From the NCBI RefSeq assembly GCF_002234595.1, contig NZ_NMUL01000026.1:83066-147065 (forward strand): a stretch of DNA of 64,000 nucleotides, given 5' to 3'. Numbering within the stretch: the stretch's first letter is position 1; each line of letters opens with the position of its first letter. Of this stretch, positions 16,515 to 25,400 are shown in pieces. Origin of the DNA: Amycolatopsis vastitatis (GTDB lineage Bacteria; Actinomycetota; Actinomycetes; Mycobacteriales; Pseudonocardiaceae). The translations under genes and the position numbers were made by a program. The notes beneath the pieces are model-generated. The model was not told the DNA's origin, searched no databases, and saw only the letters and a list, made by a program, of their open reading frames with translations.

Positions 16515-17459
16515 CTAGGAGATCTGCCGGACCGGTTCGCGGTCCAGCAGGTAGTCGAGGTCGATGCGGCCGCCCGCCGCCGCGAGGACCGCGTCGATCG
16601 CGAGGTCGACGTCGAGCTTGCGGCCGTGCTGGTCGGCGTAGGCGCGCATCAGGTTGCCGACGTGCCGTTCCGGGTTGCGCCACCCCGGCCACCGCAGCGA
16701 CGCCTGCTTCGCCAGCTTCGTGAAGTCGGACTGGCGCGCGGTCGCCTCCAGCAGCCACTCCAGGTAGACGCGCATCGCGTGGAAGGCGGTGTGGCCCGGG
16801 GTCGCCACCGGGCCGTGGCCGGGGACCACGGTGCGCGGCCGGAACGTGTCCTGGAGCCAGGCGAGCGCGTCGAGCCAGCCGGGGATCGAGCCGTGCACCG
16901 CCACCGGCGTGCTGCCGATGAACACCAGGTCGCCGGTGAACAGCGTGCCCGACCGCGGCTCGTGCACCACCAGGTCGCCCGCCGTGTGCGCGACGCCCGG
17001 CACGGCCACCACGTCGGCGGCCGCGCCGCCGAGGTCGAGGCGCTGCCGGCCGCTCACCGGCCGCACCGCGTCCGGCTCCGGTGGCTCCAGCACGCCCCAC
17101 CGGGTGCAGGTGAAGACGTTGCCGTAGGTCTGCGGGCCCGCCTTGACCAGTTCGACGCTGCCCGGCGCGGCCAGTGCCGTCCCGCCGTCACGCAGGGCGA
17201 CGCCGAGGCCGTTGTGGTGCTCGCCGTGCGCGTGGGTGATGACGACGGTGAGCTCGACCTCGCCCGCGTACTTGCGGACGTCGCGCAGCAGTTCCAGGGT
17301 CGCCGACTCGGTGCCGCAGGTGTCGATCAGCGCGACGCCGTCGCTGCCCTGGATCCAGCCGCTGTTCGCGACGAACCAGTCGGCCGGGCTCTTCACGTAC
17401 GCCACCACTCCCGGCCGCGCGTGCCGGAGCGGGACGATGTTCGATCTGACGGCCGGCAT
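16515..17459 (-). CDS. MBL-fold metallo-hydrolase with Glu in place of the canonical Asp
   Basis: This 314-residue protein has the metallo-beta-lactamase fold. The metal motif reads HAHGEH at 76-81, where the family has HxHxDH. Later ligands are present in AHTAGD, FTGDLVF and VPGHGP. The C-terminal helical region from about 215 (LEWLLEATARQ) resembles quinoprotein-relay or alkyl-sulfatase-like members. It is a probable cytoplasmic hydrolase of unknown substrate. The Asp-to-Glu change at position 80 may alter the second metal site. It is preceded by its own ribosome site and is separated from marR by the palindrome. Confidence 0.82.
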   Translation of the reverse strand: MPAVRSNIVPLRHARPGVVAYVKSPADWFVANSGWIQGSDGVALIDTCGTESATLELLRDVRKYAGEVELTVVITHAHGEHHNGLGVALRDGGTALAAPGSVELVKAGPQTYGNVFTCTRWGVLEPPEPDAVRPVSGRQRLDLGGAAADVVAVPGVAHTAGDLVVHEPRSGTLFTGDLVFIGSTPVAVHGSIPGWLDALAWLQDTFRPRTVVPGHGPVATPGHTAFHAMRVYLEWLLEATARQSDFTKLAKQASLRWPGWRNPERHVGNLMRAYADQHGRKLDVDLAIDAVLAAAGGRIDLDYLLDREPVRQIS

Positions 17460-17620
17460 GGTTCCTCCCCTGAAGTGACGAAGCGGTTAACGACGGTGGC
17501 CGGGCCAGGTTGCGCTTTCTCCGGGAACGTTCCGGGCCGGGGGAGGCCTCCGGTCATTCTTTCGAATTTCGGTCGGTTGAACGGTAGATAATTTTCTCCG
17601 GCCGATCATCGGCGCAGGTC

Positions 17621-17663
17621 TTGACAGTCGATCTCGACCGTCCATACTGGTATATACCTTTAT
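17621..17663 (+). promoter_or_regulatory. promoter-like TTGACA with GntR-type operator 1
   Basis: TTGACA at 17621-17626 is followed 17 bp later by the 20-bp box ATACTGGT-ATAT-ACCTTTAT (17644-17663). Its core GGTATATACC is a perfect palindrome. The box has the same 8-4-8 layout as operator 2 and resembles HutC/DasR-family sites (ACTGGT..ACCA). It would cover the -10 region. Confidence 0.6.
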
Positions 17664-17688
17664 GGGAGGGTCCGGGAAACAACGAGGG

Positions 17689-17749
17689 GGCTTCGCGCTC
17701 GCGGGCCGACGGCAGGTCTGAGGGGTCCTACCGTCGGCCGCGCGAAGCC
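17689..17749 (+). promoter_or_regulatory. long leader hairpin between the two operators
   Basis: Segments 17689-17698 and 17704-17712 pair perfectly with 17740-17749 and 17731-17739 (10 + 9 bp), leaving a 5-nt bulge (17699-17703) and an 18-nt loop. The hairpin lies downstream of operator 1 and upstream of operator 2 and the IIB gene. It could act as an attenuator or as mRNA-stabilising leader. It may equally terminate an upstream transcript. Confidence 0.5.
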
Positions 17750-17778
17750 GTTGGCGCGGGCACCGGTCACGGGTCGTG

Positions 17779-17807
17779 TTGACACAGATACTGGTACGAA
17801 CCAGTAT
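17779..17807 (+). promoter_or_regulatory. TTGACA and GntR-type operator 2 upstream of the PTS operon
   Basis: ATACTGGT-ACGA-ACCAGTAT (17788-17807) is a perfect inverted repeat with 8-bp arms. It starts 3 bp after a TTGACA (17779-17784) and ends 27 bp before the IIB start codon. It is the best candidate site for the GntR/UTRA protein encoded at the far end of the cluster (21667-22434). Confidence 0.7.
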
Positions 17808-17834
17808 GTCTCCTTGCCGGCCGGGAGGAGACAC

Positions 17835-18311
17835 ATGGCGGGGGCACACGTCCGGATCGACAACCGGCTCATCCACGGTCAGGTCACCGTCGCGTGGACC
17901 CGGCGGCTCGGCGTGCGCCGGCTGCTCGTCTGCAACGACGACGTCGCCGCCGACGACCTGCAGCGGATGCTGCTCCCGCAGGCCGCCCGAGGTCTCCCGA
18001 CCGACGTGCTGTCGGTCGCCGGCACACTGGCCGCGCCCGCCGGCCCGGGCGTCATGATCATCGCGCAGCACCCCGAGGACGCCTTCCGCCTCGTCGAAGG
18101 CGGGCTGCGGCCCGAGGTCGTCAACGTCGGCAACGTCGCGCCGCGGCCGGGCGTCACCTACACGATGGTGACGCGCTCGATCGCGGTCACCGCGGACGAG
18201 GCCGACGCCTACCGGAAGCTCGCCGCGGCGGGCATCCCGCTGGTCACCCAGCTGATGCCGCAGGACAAGCCGACCGAATTCGTCCCGTTGCTCGACCGGA
18301 AAGGGCTCTAG
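17835..18311 (+). CDS. PTS mannose/fructose/sorbose family EIIB subunit
   Basis: The 158-residue cytoplasmic phosphocarrier starts at ATG 17835 behind a strong GGAGGAG. It begins with RIDNRLIHGQV, where His is the phosphorylated residue of mannose-family IIB proteins, and keeps the family pattern through LLVCNDDVAADDLQ and NVGNVAPRPGV. It takes phosphate from IIA and passes it to the sugar carried by IIC/IID. It is the first gene of a four-gene operon with the fused IIC-IID gene 7 bp downstream. Control by the cluster's GntR protein is likely from the two operators upstream. Confidence 0.92.
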   Translation: MAGAHVRIDNRLIHGQVTVAWTRRLGVRRLLVCNDDVAADDLQRMLLPQAARGLPTDVLSVAGTLAAPAGPGVMIIAQHPEDAFRLVEGGLRPEVVNVGNVAPRPGVTYTMVTRSIAVTADEADAYRKLAAAGIPLVTQLMPQDKPTEFVPLLDRKGL

Positions 18312-18317
18312 CCCCGC

Positions 18318-19934
18318 ATGCTCGTCGCGTTGGCCCTGACCATCTGGGCGATCTACTGCACCTACGACGGGCTCGGCCCGTTCCTCATCTACGCCCAGCG
18401 CCCGCTGATCGCCGGCTCGGTGGCCGGGCTGATCACCGGGCACCCGCTGCTCGGCCTGCTGATCGGCGCGACGCTGGAGCTGGCCGCCCTCGGCGTCTAC
18501 ACCTACGGCGGCGCCACCATCCCGGACTACCAGACCGGCGCGATCGTCGGCACCGCGCTGGCCGCGGGCGCCGCCGGCGAGGTGTCCGCGCAGGCCGCGA
18601 TCGGGATCGGTGTCGGGCTGCCGGCGGCGATCCTGCTGGCCGCGCTGGACCCGGTCGGCAAGATGGTCACCACCGCGCTGGTGCACCGGGCCGATGGCTA
18701 CGCCGCCGATGGCAACGCGCGCGGCCTCGCGATGATCCACTGGGTCAGCCTGGTCCCGTGGGTCGCGGTGCGCGCCATCCCGACGTTCCTCGCCGCGCTC
18801 GCCGCGTCCGGCGGGCTGGTCAAGGACATCACCGCGAGCATCCCCGCCGGGTTCGTGCAGGGCATGACGCTGGCCGGGTCGCTGCTGCCGGCGGTCGGCT
18901 TCGCGCTGCTGCTCGGCATGATGGAGCTGTCGAAGTACTGGTACCTGCTGCTGATCGGGTTCGTCGGGTTCGCCTACCTGCACCTGCCGGTCCTGGGGGT
19001 CGCGCTCGTCGGGGTCGCCGTCGCGATGCTGTTCGTGACGCTCAAGCGCGACGAGCCCGTGCTCGTGGTGCCCGAGGCGGCCGACGACGAGCCCTCCGCC
19101 GACCCGCGGCTGACCAAGCAGGACCTGCGCCGGGCGTTCCGCCGGTACTTCTGGTCGAGCCAGATCTCCTGGAACTACGAACGGATGCAGGCGCTCGGGT
19201 TCGCGTATTCGATGGAACCGGTGCTGCGCCGGCTCTACCCGGACAAGGCGGACTACGCCGCCGGCCTGCAGCGGCACCTCCAGTTCTTCAACACCTCGGT
19301 GCTGGTCGGCGGCCCACTGATCCTCGGCTCCACGGTCGCGCTGGAGGAGGCGGGCACGCCGAAGTCGGCCGCGAGCACGAAGGTCGCCCTGATGGGGCCC
19401 ATGGCCGGGATCGGCGACACCGTCGTCTTCGCGCTGTACAACAGCATCGTCTTCACCATGGGCGCGTCGTGGGCGCTGCAGGGCAACTGGCTCGGCCCGG
19501 TCTTCGCCGCCGTGATGGTGCTGGTTCCGTACGCGCTCGTGCGGCGCTGGCAGTTCGGGTTCGCCTACCGCGAGGGCAAGCGGCTGGCCGGGCACCTCGC
19601 CGCCGGCGCGCTCGCCCGCGTCGCGCAGGGCGCGACCGTGCTCGGTTTCGTCGTGCTCGGCGGGTTCATCCCGTCGATCGTCAAGGTCGTCACCACGCTG
19701 ACCTACCGGCAGACCACCACGGTCCAGGGGCAGCCGGTGACCCAGTCCGTGGCCATCCAGGCCCGGCTCGACGAACTGCTGCCGTTCCTGCTCCCGGTGC
19801 TGGTCACCGCCGGGGTCTACCTGCTGACGGTCAAGGCGCGGCTGCGGCCGGTCTGGGTCATCGGCATCGTCGTCGTCGCCGGGGTCATCCTGGGGTGGCT
19901 CGGCTGGTTCGCGCCTGCCCCGGCGAAGAGTTAG
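18318..19934 (+). CDS. fused PTS EIIC-EIID membrane subunit, mannose family
   Basis: This 538-residue integral membrane protein joins two normally separate subunits. Residues 1-240 are EIIC, with GLGPFLIYAQRPLIAGSVAGL and GATLELAALGVYTYGGA. After a charged linker (about 240-265) residues 266-538 are EIID, beginning LTKQDLRRAFRRYFWSSQ and containing GPMAGIGDTVVFAL and a C-terminal pair of helices. It forms the sugar channel and phosphotransfer partner. The window contains no Enzyme I or HPr, so these must be supplied elsewhere. Sugar specificity cannot be read, though mannose-family systems take hexoses, amino sugars or glycan disaccharides. Confidence 0.9.
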   Translation: MLVALALTIWAIYCTYDGLGPFLIYAQRPLIAGSVAGLITGHPLLGLLIGATLELAALGVYTYGGATIPDYQTGAIVGTALAAGAAGEVSAQAAIGIGVGLPAAILLAALDPVGKMVTTALVHRADGYAADGNARGLAMIHWVSLVPWVAVRAIPTFLAALAASGGLVKDITASIPAGFVQGMTLAGSLLPAVGFALLLGMMELSKYWYLLLIGFVGFAYLHLPVLGVALVGVAVAMLFVTLKRDEPVLVVPEAADDEPSADPRLTKQDLRRAFRRYFWSSQISWNYERMQALGFAYSMEPVLRRLYPDKADYAAGLQRHLQFFNTSVLVGGPLILGSTVALEEAGTPKSAASTKVALMGPMAGIGDTVVFALYNSIVFTMGASWALQGNWLGPVFAAVMVLVPYALVRRWQFGFAYREGKRLAGHLAAGALARVAQGATVLGFVVLGGFIPSIVKVVTTLTYRQTTTVQGQPVTQSVAIQARLDELLPFLLPVLVTAGVYLLTVKARLRPVWVIGIVVVAGVILGWLGWFAPAPAKS

Positions 19935-19943
19935 GAGTCCGCC

Positions 19944-20342
19944 ATGACCGTCCCGATCATCCTTGCCGGGCACGGCCGCCTGCCTTCCGGCGTCGGGGAA
20001 GCCGCCGAGATGATCCTCGGCCCGCAGGCCCGGCTGAAGGTCTGCGAGCTGCGGCCGCACGAGAGCCCGGACGAGTTCGGCGCGCACGTGCTCGCGCTGG
20101 CCGGCGACGCCGCCGAAGTGCTGGTCCTCGCCGATCTGCACGGCGGCTCGCCGTTCAACACCGTCCGCGCGCTCGCCGCCGCGCCCGCCACGCGCCCGCG
20201 CATGGAGCTGGTGTCGGGGCTGAACCTGCCGATGCTGCTGGAAGTCCTGCTGCACACGACCGGCGACGTCACCGAGCTGGCCGGGGTGGCTCGCGCCGCC
20301 GGCCGCGACGGCGTCGTCGACGTCCTGGAATCGACCTGGTGA
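19944..20342 (+). CDS. PTS mannose family EIIA subunit
   Basis: The 132-residue cytoplasmic domain starts at ATG 19944 after AGGAG. The phosphorylation His10 lies in LAGHGRLPSG, and ADLHGGSPFN marks the conserved EIIA-Man core. It accepts phosphate from HPr and donates it to IIB. The stop codon overlaps a GTG start for the next gene (GTGA), so the ceramidase-like protein is made with the transporter. The length matches stand-alone EIIA-Man domains. Confidence 0.93.
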   Translation: MTVPIILAGHGRLPSGVGEAAEMILGPQARLKVCELRPHESPDEFGAHVLALAGDAAEVLVLADLHGGSPFNTVRALAAAPATRPRMELVSGLNLPMLLEVLLHTTGDVTELAGVARAAGRDGVVDVLESTW

Positions 20343-21670
20343 CCGCCGCGCTGATGCTCGCCGCGCAGGACGTCCGGATCACGCCGGGACCCGGGCACCC
20401 GCTCGGGGGCTACCTGGCCCGGCACGGCGTCGCGACCGGGACGCACGACGACCTCGAGGCGTCGCTGATCTGGCTGTCCACCGAGGACGATCCCGGCGTG
20501 CTGTGGGTGGCGCTGGACGCGCTGGCGGTCGACGCCGGTCTCACCAGCACCCTGGCCGACGCGGTCGCCGCGGCGGTGGGCATCGGCCCGGAGCGGGTGC
20601 TGGTCTGCGCTTCGCACACGCATTCCGGGCCCGAAGGCTGGACCGGGCCGCTGCACCCCGGGCTGCCGGGGCAGCGCGACCCGGGGCTGGTCGGCCGCAT
20701 GGCGGAGAAGGTCACCGGCGCCGCGCTGCGGCTGCGGGCGTGCCGCGAGCGGGTCCGCGCCCGCTGGCACGCGGGTTCGACGGAAGCCGTCGGCGGCAAC
20801 CGCTACCGGCCGGACGGGCCGCACGACACGTCGTTCGGGGTGCTCGAGCTGCGCCGCGACGACGGATCGCCGGCCGCGCTGCTGTTCGACTACGCCAGCC
20901 ACCCCACCGTGCTCGGCCCCGACAACCTCACCTGGTCGGCGGACTGGCCGGGCGCGACGCGCCGCGAGCTGGCCACGCTGGTCGGGCAGCCGGTCGCGGC
21001 CTTCCTGCAGGGCGCGGCGGGCGATGCCAGCTCGAGGTTCGTGCGGCGCGGCCGCAACCACGAGGAGGTCCGCACGCTCGGCGGCCACCTCGCGACGTCG
21101 ATCGCGCGCACCCTCGCCGAGGCGGGGGCTCCGTCGCCGTCGGCGACCGGTCCGGTCCGGCTGACCCGTTCGACGCTGCACCTGCCATACCGGGACGTGC
21201 CGTCCCTGGAGGACAGCGTGGAGCTGCGCGAGGCGGCCGAGGCGGAGTGGCAGCGCGAACTGGCCAGCCACGGCGAGGACCACCCGGCCGTCCGGATCGC
21301 GCAGACCCGGTACGAGGGGTGCGCGATGCTCGCCGGGATGGCGGCCAGCAACCCGCCGACCGGCTGCGCCGAAGTGCCGGTCACCGTGGTGTCGCTCGGG
21401 GAGATCGCCTGGCTGCACACGCCGTTCGAGCTGTTCGCGTCGCTGGGGCTGCGGATCCGGCGGGGCAGCCCGTTCCGGCACACGCGGGTGATCGGCTACA
21501 CCGACGGCTACCTCGGCTACCTGCCCGACGCCGAGGGGCATCGGGAGGGCATTTACGAGTCCTACGTGACGCTGTTCCGCCCGGAGGCCGCGGACGTGCT
21601 GGTGGAGCACTGTCTCAAGCAGCTGCGGGCCCACCACCTCAGCCGCGTCACGAGTGAGCGCCGGGGCTAA
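20339..21670 (+). CDS. neutral/alkaline ceramidase-like hydrolase in the PTS operon
   Basis: The protein has 443 residues from GTG 20339, coupled to the IIA stop; ATG 20354 is a possible alternative. It carries the N-terminal neutral/alkaline non-lysosomal ceramidase pattern, including the metal-site-like CASHTHSGPEG, FDYASHPT and GAAGDASS. There is no signal peptide, unlike secreted ceramidases, so it should act in the cytoplasm. Its position behind a sugar PTS suggests it cleaves an amide or related bond in the imported phosphorylated compound rather than ceramide. That is inference. It overlaps the convergent gntR gene by 4 bp. Confidence 0.78.
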   Translation: MTAALMLAAQDVRITPGPGHPLGGYLARHGVATGTHDDLEASLIWLSTEDDPGVLWVALDALAVDAGLTSTLADAVAAAVGIGPERVLVCASHTHSGPEGWTGPLHPGLPGQRDPGLVGRMAEKVTGAALRLRACRERVRARWHAGSTEAVGGNRYRPDGPHDTSFGVLELRRDDGSPAALLFDYASHPTVLGPDNLTWSADWPGATRRELATLVGQPVAAFLQGAAGDASSRFVRRGRNHEEVRTLGGHLATSIARTLAEAGAPSPSATGPVRLTRSTLHLPYRDVPSLEDSVELREAAEAEWQRELASHGEDHPAVRIAQTRYEGCAMLAGMAASNPPTGCAEVPVTVVSLGEIAWLHTPFELFASLGLRIRRGSPFRHTRVIGYTDGYLGYLPDAEGHREGIYESYVTLFRPEAADVLVEHCLKQLRAHHLSRVTSERRG

Positions 21671-22434
21671 GCCGGGCTGCGCCGCGCCTGGGTGAAGACG
21701 GTGTAGCGGTCCGCGCGGTAGAGCGACCGGCCCGCCTCGATGACGCCGCCGCTCTGGTCGTGCAGGGTGCCTTCGATGATCAGGCACGGCTGGGTGGCTT
21801 CGATGCCGAGCAGGGCGGCGTCGCCCGAGTTCGGCAGCACCGCCGAAATCGCCGTGTCGTTCCACTCCGCGCGCACGCCCCAGCGCTCCTCGATCGTGCG
21901 GTGCAGGGACTCGGTTTCCCAGTCGAACAGCTCGATGCCGGGGAACCGGTCGACCGACAGGTTGGTGCGCTCGACCGCGAACGGCTCGTTTTCGACGAAG
22001 CGGAGGCGTTCCAGCCGGAACACCCGCGCGCCCGGTGGCACGTTCAGCCGCCCGGCGATGCGCGGGCCCGCGCTCTCCACCTCCGCGTGCAGCACCTTCG
22101 TCTTCGGCACCACGCCGCGGGCCTGCATGTCCTCGGTGAACGAGGTCAGCATGTCGATGTGCGCCGCCTGGCGTTCCGCGGTGAACGTCGCGGTGCCGTG
22201 CTGGCGGTACAGGACGCCGTCCGCGACGAGCCGGTTGATCTCCTGCCGGACGGTGCCGCGGGCGACCCCGAAGTGCTCGGCGAGGAACCGTTCCGACGGC
22301 ATCAGCCTGCCGGGACCCGCCTCCGTCGCGACGCTCTCCAGGATCTCTCGGAGCTGGTCGCCCTTCGGCCGCCCCGGCTGCAGCGCGTCCGGGAGGCGCA
22401 GATCGCTCGCGGCAACGTGTTTCGGACGGGGCAT
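21667..22434 (-). CDS. GntR family regulator with UTRA ligand domain
   Basis: The 255-residue HutC-subfamily regulator has a winged helix at about 25-95, with MPSERFLAEHFGVARGTVRQEI and DGVLYRQHGTATF. The UTRA effector domain spans about 100-250 and ends DRYTVFTQARR. UTRA proteins bind phosphorylated sugars or other metabolites, so the natural inducer is the product of the PTS. Two 20-bp ATACTGGT..ACCAGTAT boxes precede the operon. A half-site identical over 9 bp lies just upstream of this gene's own start, suggesting autoregulation. Confidence 0.92.
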   Translation of the reverse strand: MPRPKHVAASDLRLPDALQPGRPKGDQLREILESVATEAGPGRLMPSERFLAEHFGVARGTVRQEINRLVADGVLYRQHGTATFTAERQAAHIDMLTSFTEDMQARGVVPKTKVLHAEVESAGPRIAGRLNVPPGARVFRLERLRFVENEPFAVERTNLSVDRFPGIELFDWETESLHRTIEERWGVRAEWNDTAISAVLPNSGDAALLGIEATQPCLIIEGTLHDQSGGVIEAGRSLYRADRYTVFTQARRSPA

Positions 22435-22439
22435 GACCT

Positions 22440-22448
22440 CAGTATGTC
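22440..22448 (-). promoter_or_regulatory. half-operator upstream of gntR
   Basis: CAGTATGTC here is identical to the right edge of operator 2 (17802-17810) and lies 5 bp upstream of the gntR start codon. This is consistent with autorepression. Nine bases could match by chance, but the position makes it worth testing. Confidence 0.4.
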
Positions 22449-22482
22449 GCGCCGCGGGTGCGGGGGTAACACCCGCCGGGGC

Positions 22483-25400
22483 TCATCCGGTGGCGCGATC
22501 GGCCAGACGGGCCAGGAACCGCTCGGCGAAGGCTTCGCCGGTGACGTGCCCGACAGCGTGGTAGCGGGCGCGGGACTCGCGGGCCGTGCCGTCGGCGAGC
22601 CTCCACCGGCCCGCCGCGGCCTCGACCGCGGCCAGCCCCAGCAGGGCCTCCGCCTCCACCACGCGGAACCCGCCCGCCCGCGCCGCGTCGAGCGCCGTCC
22701 GCGCGTGTTCGCCGGCTTCGCCAGGGCGGCCGCCGGCGGCGAGGACCCGCGCGAGCGTCGCGGACGCCTCCGCCAGCTGGCCCCGCAGCCCCGACTCCGC
22801 GGTCAGTTCCCTGGCCTCGCGCAGGACGCGCTCCGCGGCGCCGAGGTCGTCCCGTGCCTCTTCCGCCCGGCCCAGCGCGATCAGCACGGCCGCCTCGACC
22901 TGCCGGTCGCCGTCGCGGCGGACGCACTCCAGCGCCGCCTCCGCCGTCGCCACCGCCGAGGCGTGCTCCCCGCGGGCGATCTGCAGCGCGCTCACCGCGT
23001 TCAGCGCGGTGGCCTCGCCGAAGCTGGACCCCAGGTCGCGGAACGCCCGCAACGCCTGGTCGAGGACGTCTCCCGATTCCGCGAGCCGTCCCGTGGCGAG
23101 CAGCACCCAGCCGAGGTCGGCGAGGTTCGCGGCCTCCCAGAACGCGAGGTCTTCCTTGCGGGCCAGCGCGATCGCCTCGACCAGGCAGTCTTCGGCCTGC
23201 TCCAGGCGGCCCAGCTGCCGGTAGTGGCAGCTCAGCGAGTTCAGCGCGAGTGCCTCGCCCGAGCGGTTGGCCAGCTCGCGGAACAGCTGGATCGCGCGCC
23301 GGCTGTGTTCGACGGCCTCCGCCAGCCTGCCGGTCCACTCCAGCATCGACCCGAGGTTCGCGACCGCCGTGGCCTCGCACTGCCGCCAGCCGCACGCCCG
23401 GCTGGCGAGCACCGCCTTCTCCGAGTGCCGGATGCCCGCTTCGTGCTGGCCTTCGCGGAAGTACGCGCCGCCGATGGACAGCTGCACGAGCGCTTCGGCG
23501 GGCCGGGCGCCGCGCTCCTGCGCCGCGCGGAGCACGATCGGGGCCAGCTCGAGCCATTCCGCGCGGCGGCCGTGGTCGTGGAAGAACCGCCGCAGCGCGT
23601 CGGCGAGGTACCAGGCGCCGGGGTAGGGCCCGCGCGTCGCGGCCTGCCGCAGCGCGGCCGACAGGTTCGGCACCTCGACGTCCAGCCAGGCCACGGCCTC
23701 GGCGGCGTCGCCGAAGACGATCGGGCTCGGCGCCGACGGCGCGTCTTCGCGGGGGAGCGCCACGATCCGCGCGCCGAGCAACGCGACCGCCGCGTCCGCC
23801 GCCGCGCAGTAGCCGGTGAACAGCCGCTCCCACGCCGCGTCCCGCGCGGTCTCGTCCTCCTCGGCGAGGACGCACTGCTCGGCGTAGCGCCGGGCGAGGT
23901 CGTGGAACCGGTAGCGGCGGGGTGCGTGCGCCTCGAGGAGGTTCGCCGCGATCAGCCCGCGCATCCGCCGGGTCGCCTCCTCGGCGGGCACCGCCAGCAG
24001 GGCCGCCGCCGCGACCGCCGTGAAGTCGGCCCCCGGCACCAGCGCGAGCAGCCGGAACGCGTGCCGCAGCACCGGCGGCAGCGCCTGGTAGGACACCGAA
24101 AAGGCCTTGGCGACGGCGCTTTCCCCCGCCCCGTCGAAGCCGAGCTGGGCCAGGGGATCGCCGCGCAGCTCGTCGACCAGCTCCCCGATACTGGCGACCC
24201 CGGTGTTCGCCGCGGCGATCCGCAGGGCCAGCGGGTGGTGCCCGCACAGGCGGGCCAGTTCGGCCGCGGCTTCCGGCTCGGCGGCCGCCCGGTCGCCGAG
24301 CAGGGCGGTCAGCAGCTCCCGGGAGTCCTCCTCGCGCAGCTGCGTCAGGCCCAGCGACCGCGCGCCGGTCCGGGCGACCAGCTCGTCGAGCCGGTGGCGG
24401 CTGGTCACCAGCACCCGGCCGGACGACGGCAGCAGCGGCAGCACCTGGGCGGTGTCGCGGGCGTTGTCCAGCACCACCAGCGCCTGCCGGTCGGCGAGCA
24501 GCGACCGGTAGAGCTTGCTCTGGTCGTCGAGGCCCGGCGGCACGTCCCGCAGGTCGACGCCGAGGGTCCGCAGCAGCTGAGCGAGCGCGGCGGCGGGGGT
24601 GAGCGGCTCGTCGTCGGCGTCGAAGCCGCGCAGGTTCACGTACAGCTGGCCGTCGGGGTAGCGCTCCCGCGCGGTGTGGGCCCAGTGCACGGCCAGCGCG
24701 GTCTTGCCGACGCCCGCGGTGCCCGTGATCACCCAGACTTCGCCGGGTTCGCCGAGCGCGGCCAGCTCCGGCGCCCGGCCGGTGAACCCCCGGACGTCCA
24801 GCGGCAGTTCGGCGGGCCGCGGCGCGACCGGCGCCGGCGTGGGTTCGCCTTCGCCACGCAGGATGCGCAGCCGCAGGTCCTGCAGGGCCTGGCCGGGTTC
24901 GATGCCCAGCTCGTCCACCAGCAGGTCGTGCGCCCGCGTGTACGTCTCCAGCGCTTCCGGGCTGCGGCCGCAGCGGTGCAGCGCGAGCATCAGCGCGCCG
25001 CGGAGCCGTTCGCGGAACGGGTACTCCTCGACGAGCTGCCGCAGCTCGCCGACCACTTCGCCGTGCCGTCCCGAAGCCAGCTCCTGCTCGTACAGCTCCT
25101 CCAGCACGACGAGACGGCGTTCGGCCAGCGCCGGGCCTTCGCGCTCGGTCAGCTCGTCGCTCGCCCCGCCGAGCGGGGTGCCGTCCCACAGGGCCAGCGC
25201 GGCCCGCAGGTGCGCGACGGCGGCCGGCCCGGCGGTCGCCCTGGCCTTGGCGACCTCGTCGTCGAACACGTCGAGGTCGCGGTCGCCGGGTGCGGCCTCG
25301 ATGACGTAGCCGGGAGCGCGTCGCACGATGACGTCGCGGCCGAGGAGCTTCCGCAGCTCGGAGATGTGCACCTGGAGCCGCCCGCGGACGCTCGGCGGCG

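Noticed and set aside
17487..20255. 922-codon minus-strand frame across the PTS operon
   Set aside because: The translation is Arg/Gln/Asp-rich without any family pattern. The PTS subunits on the plus strand explain the DNA.
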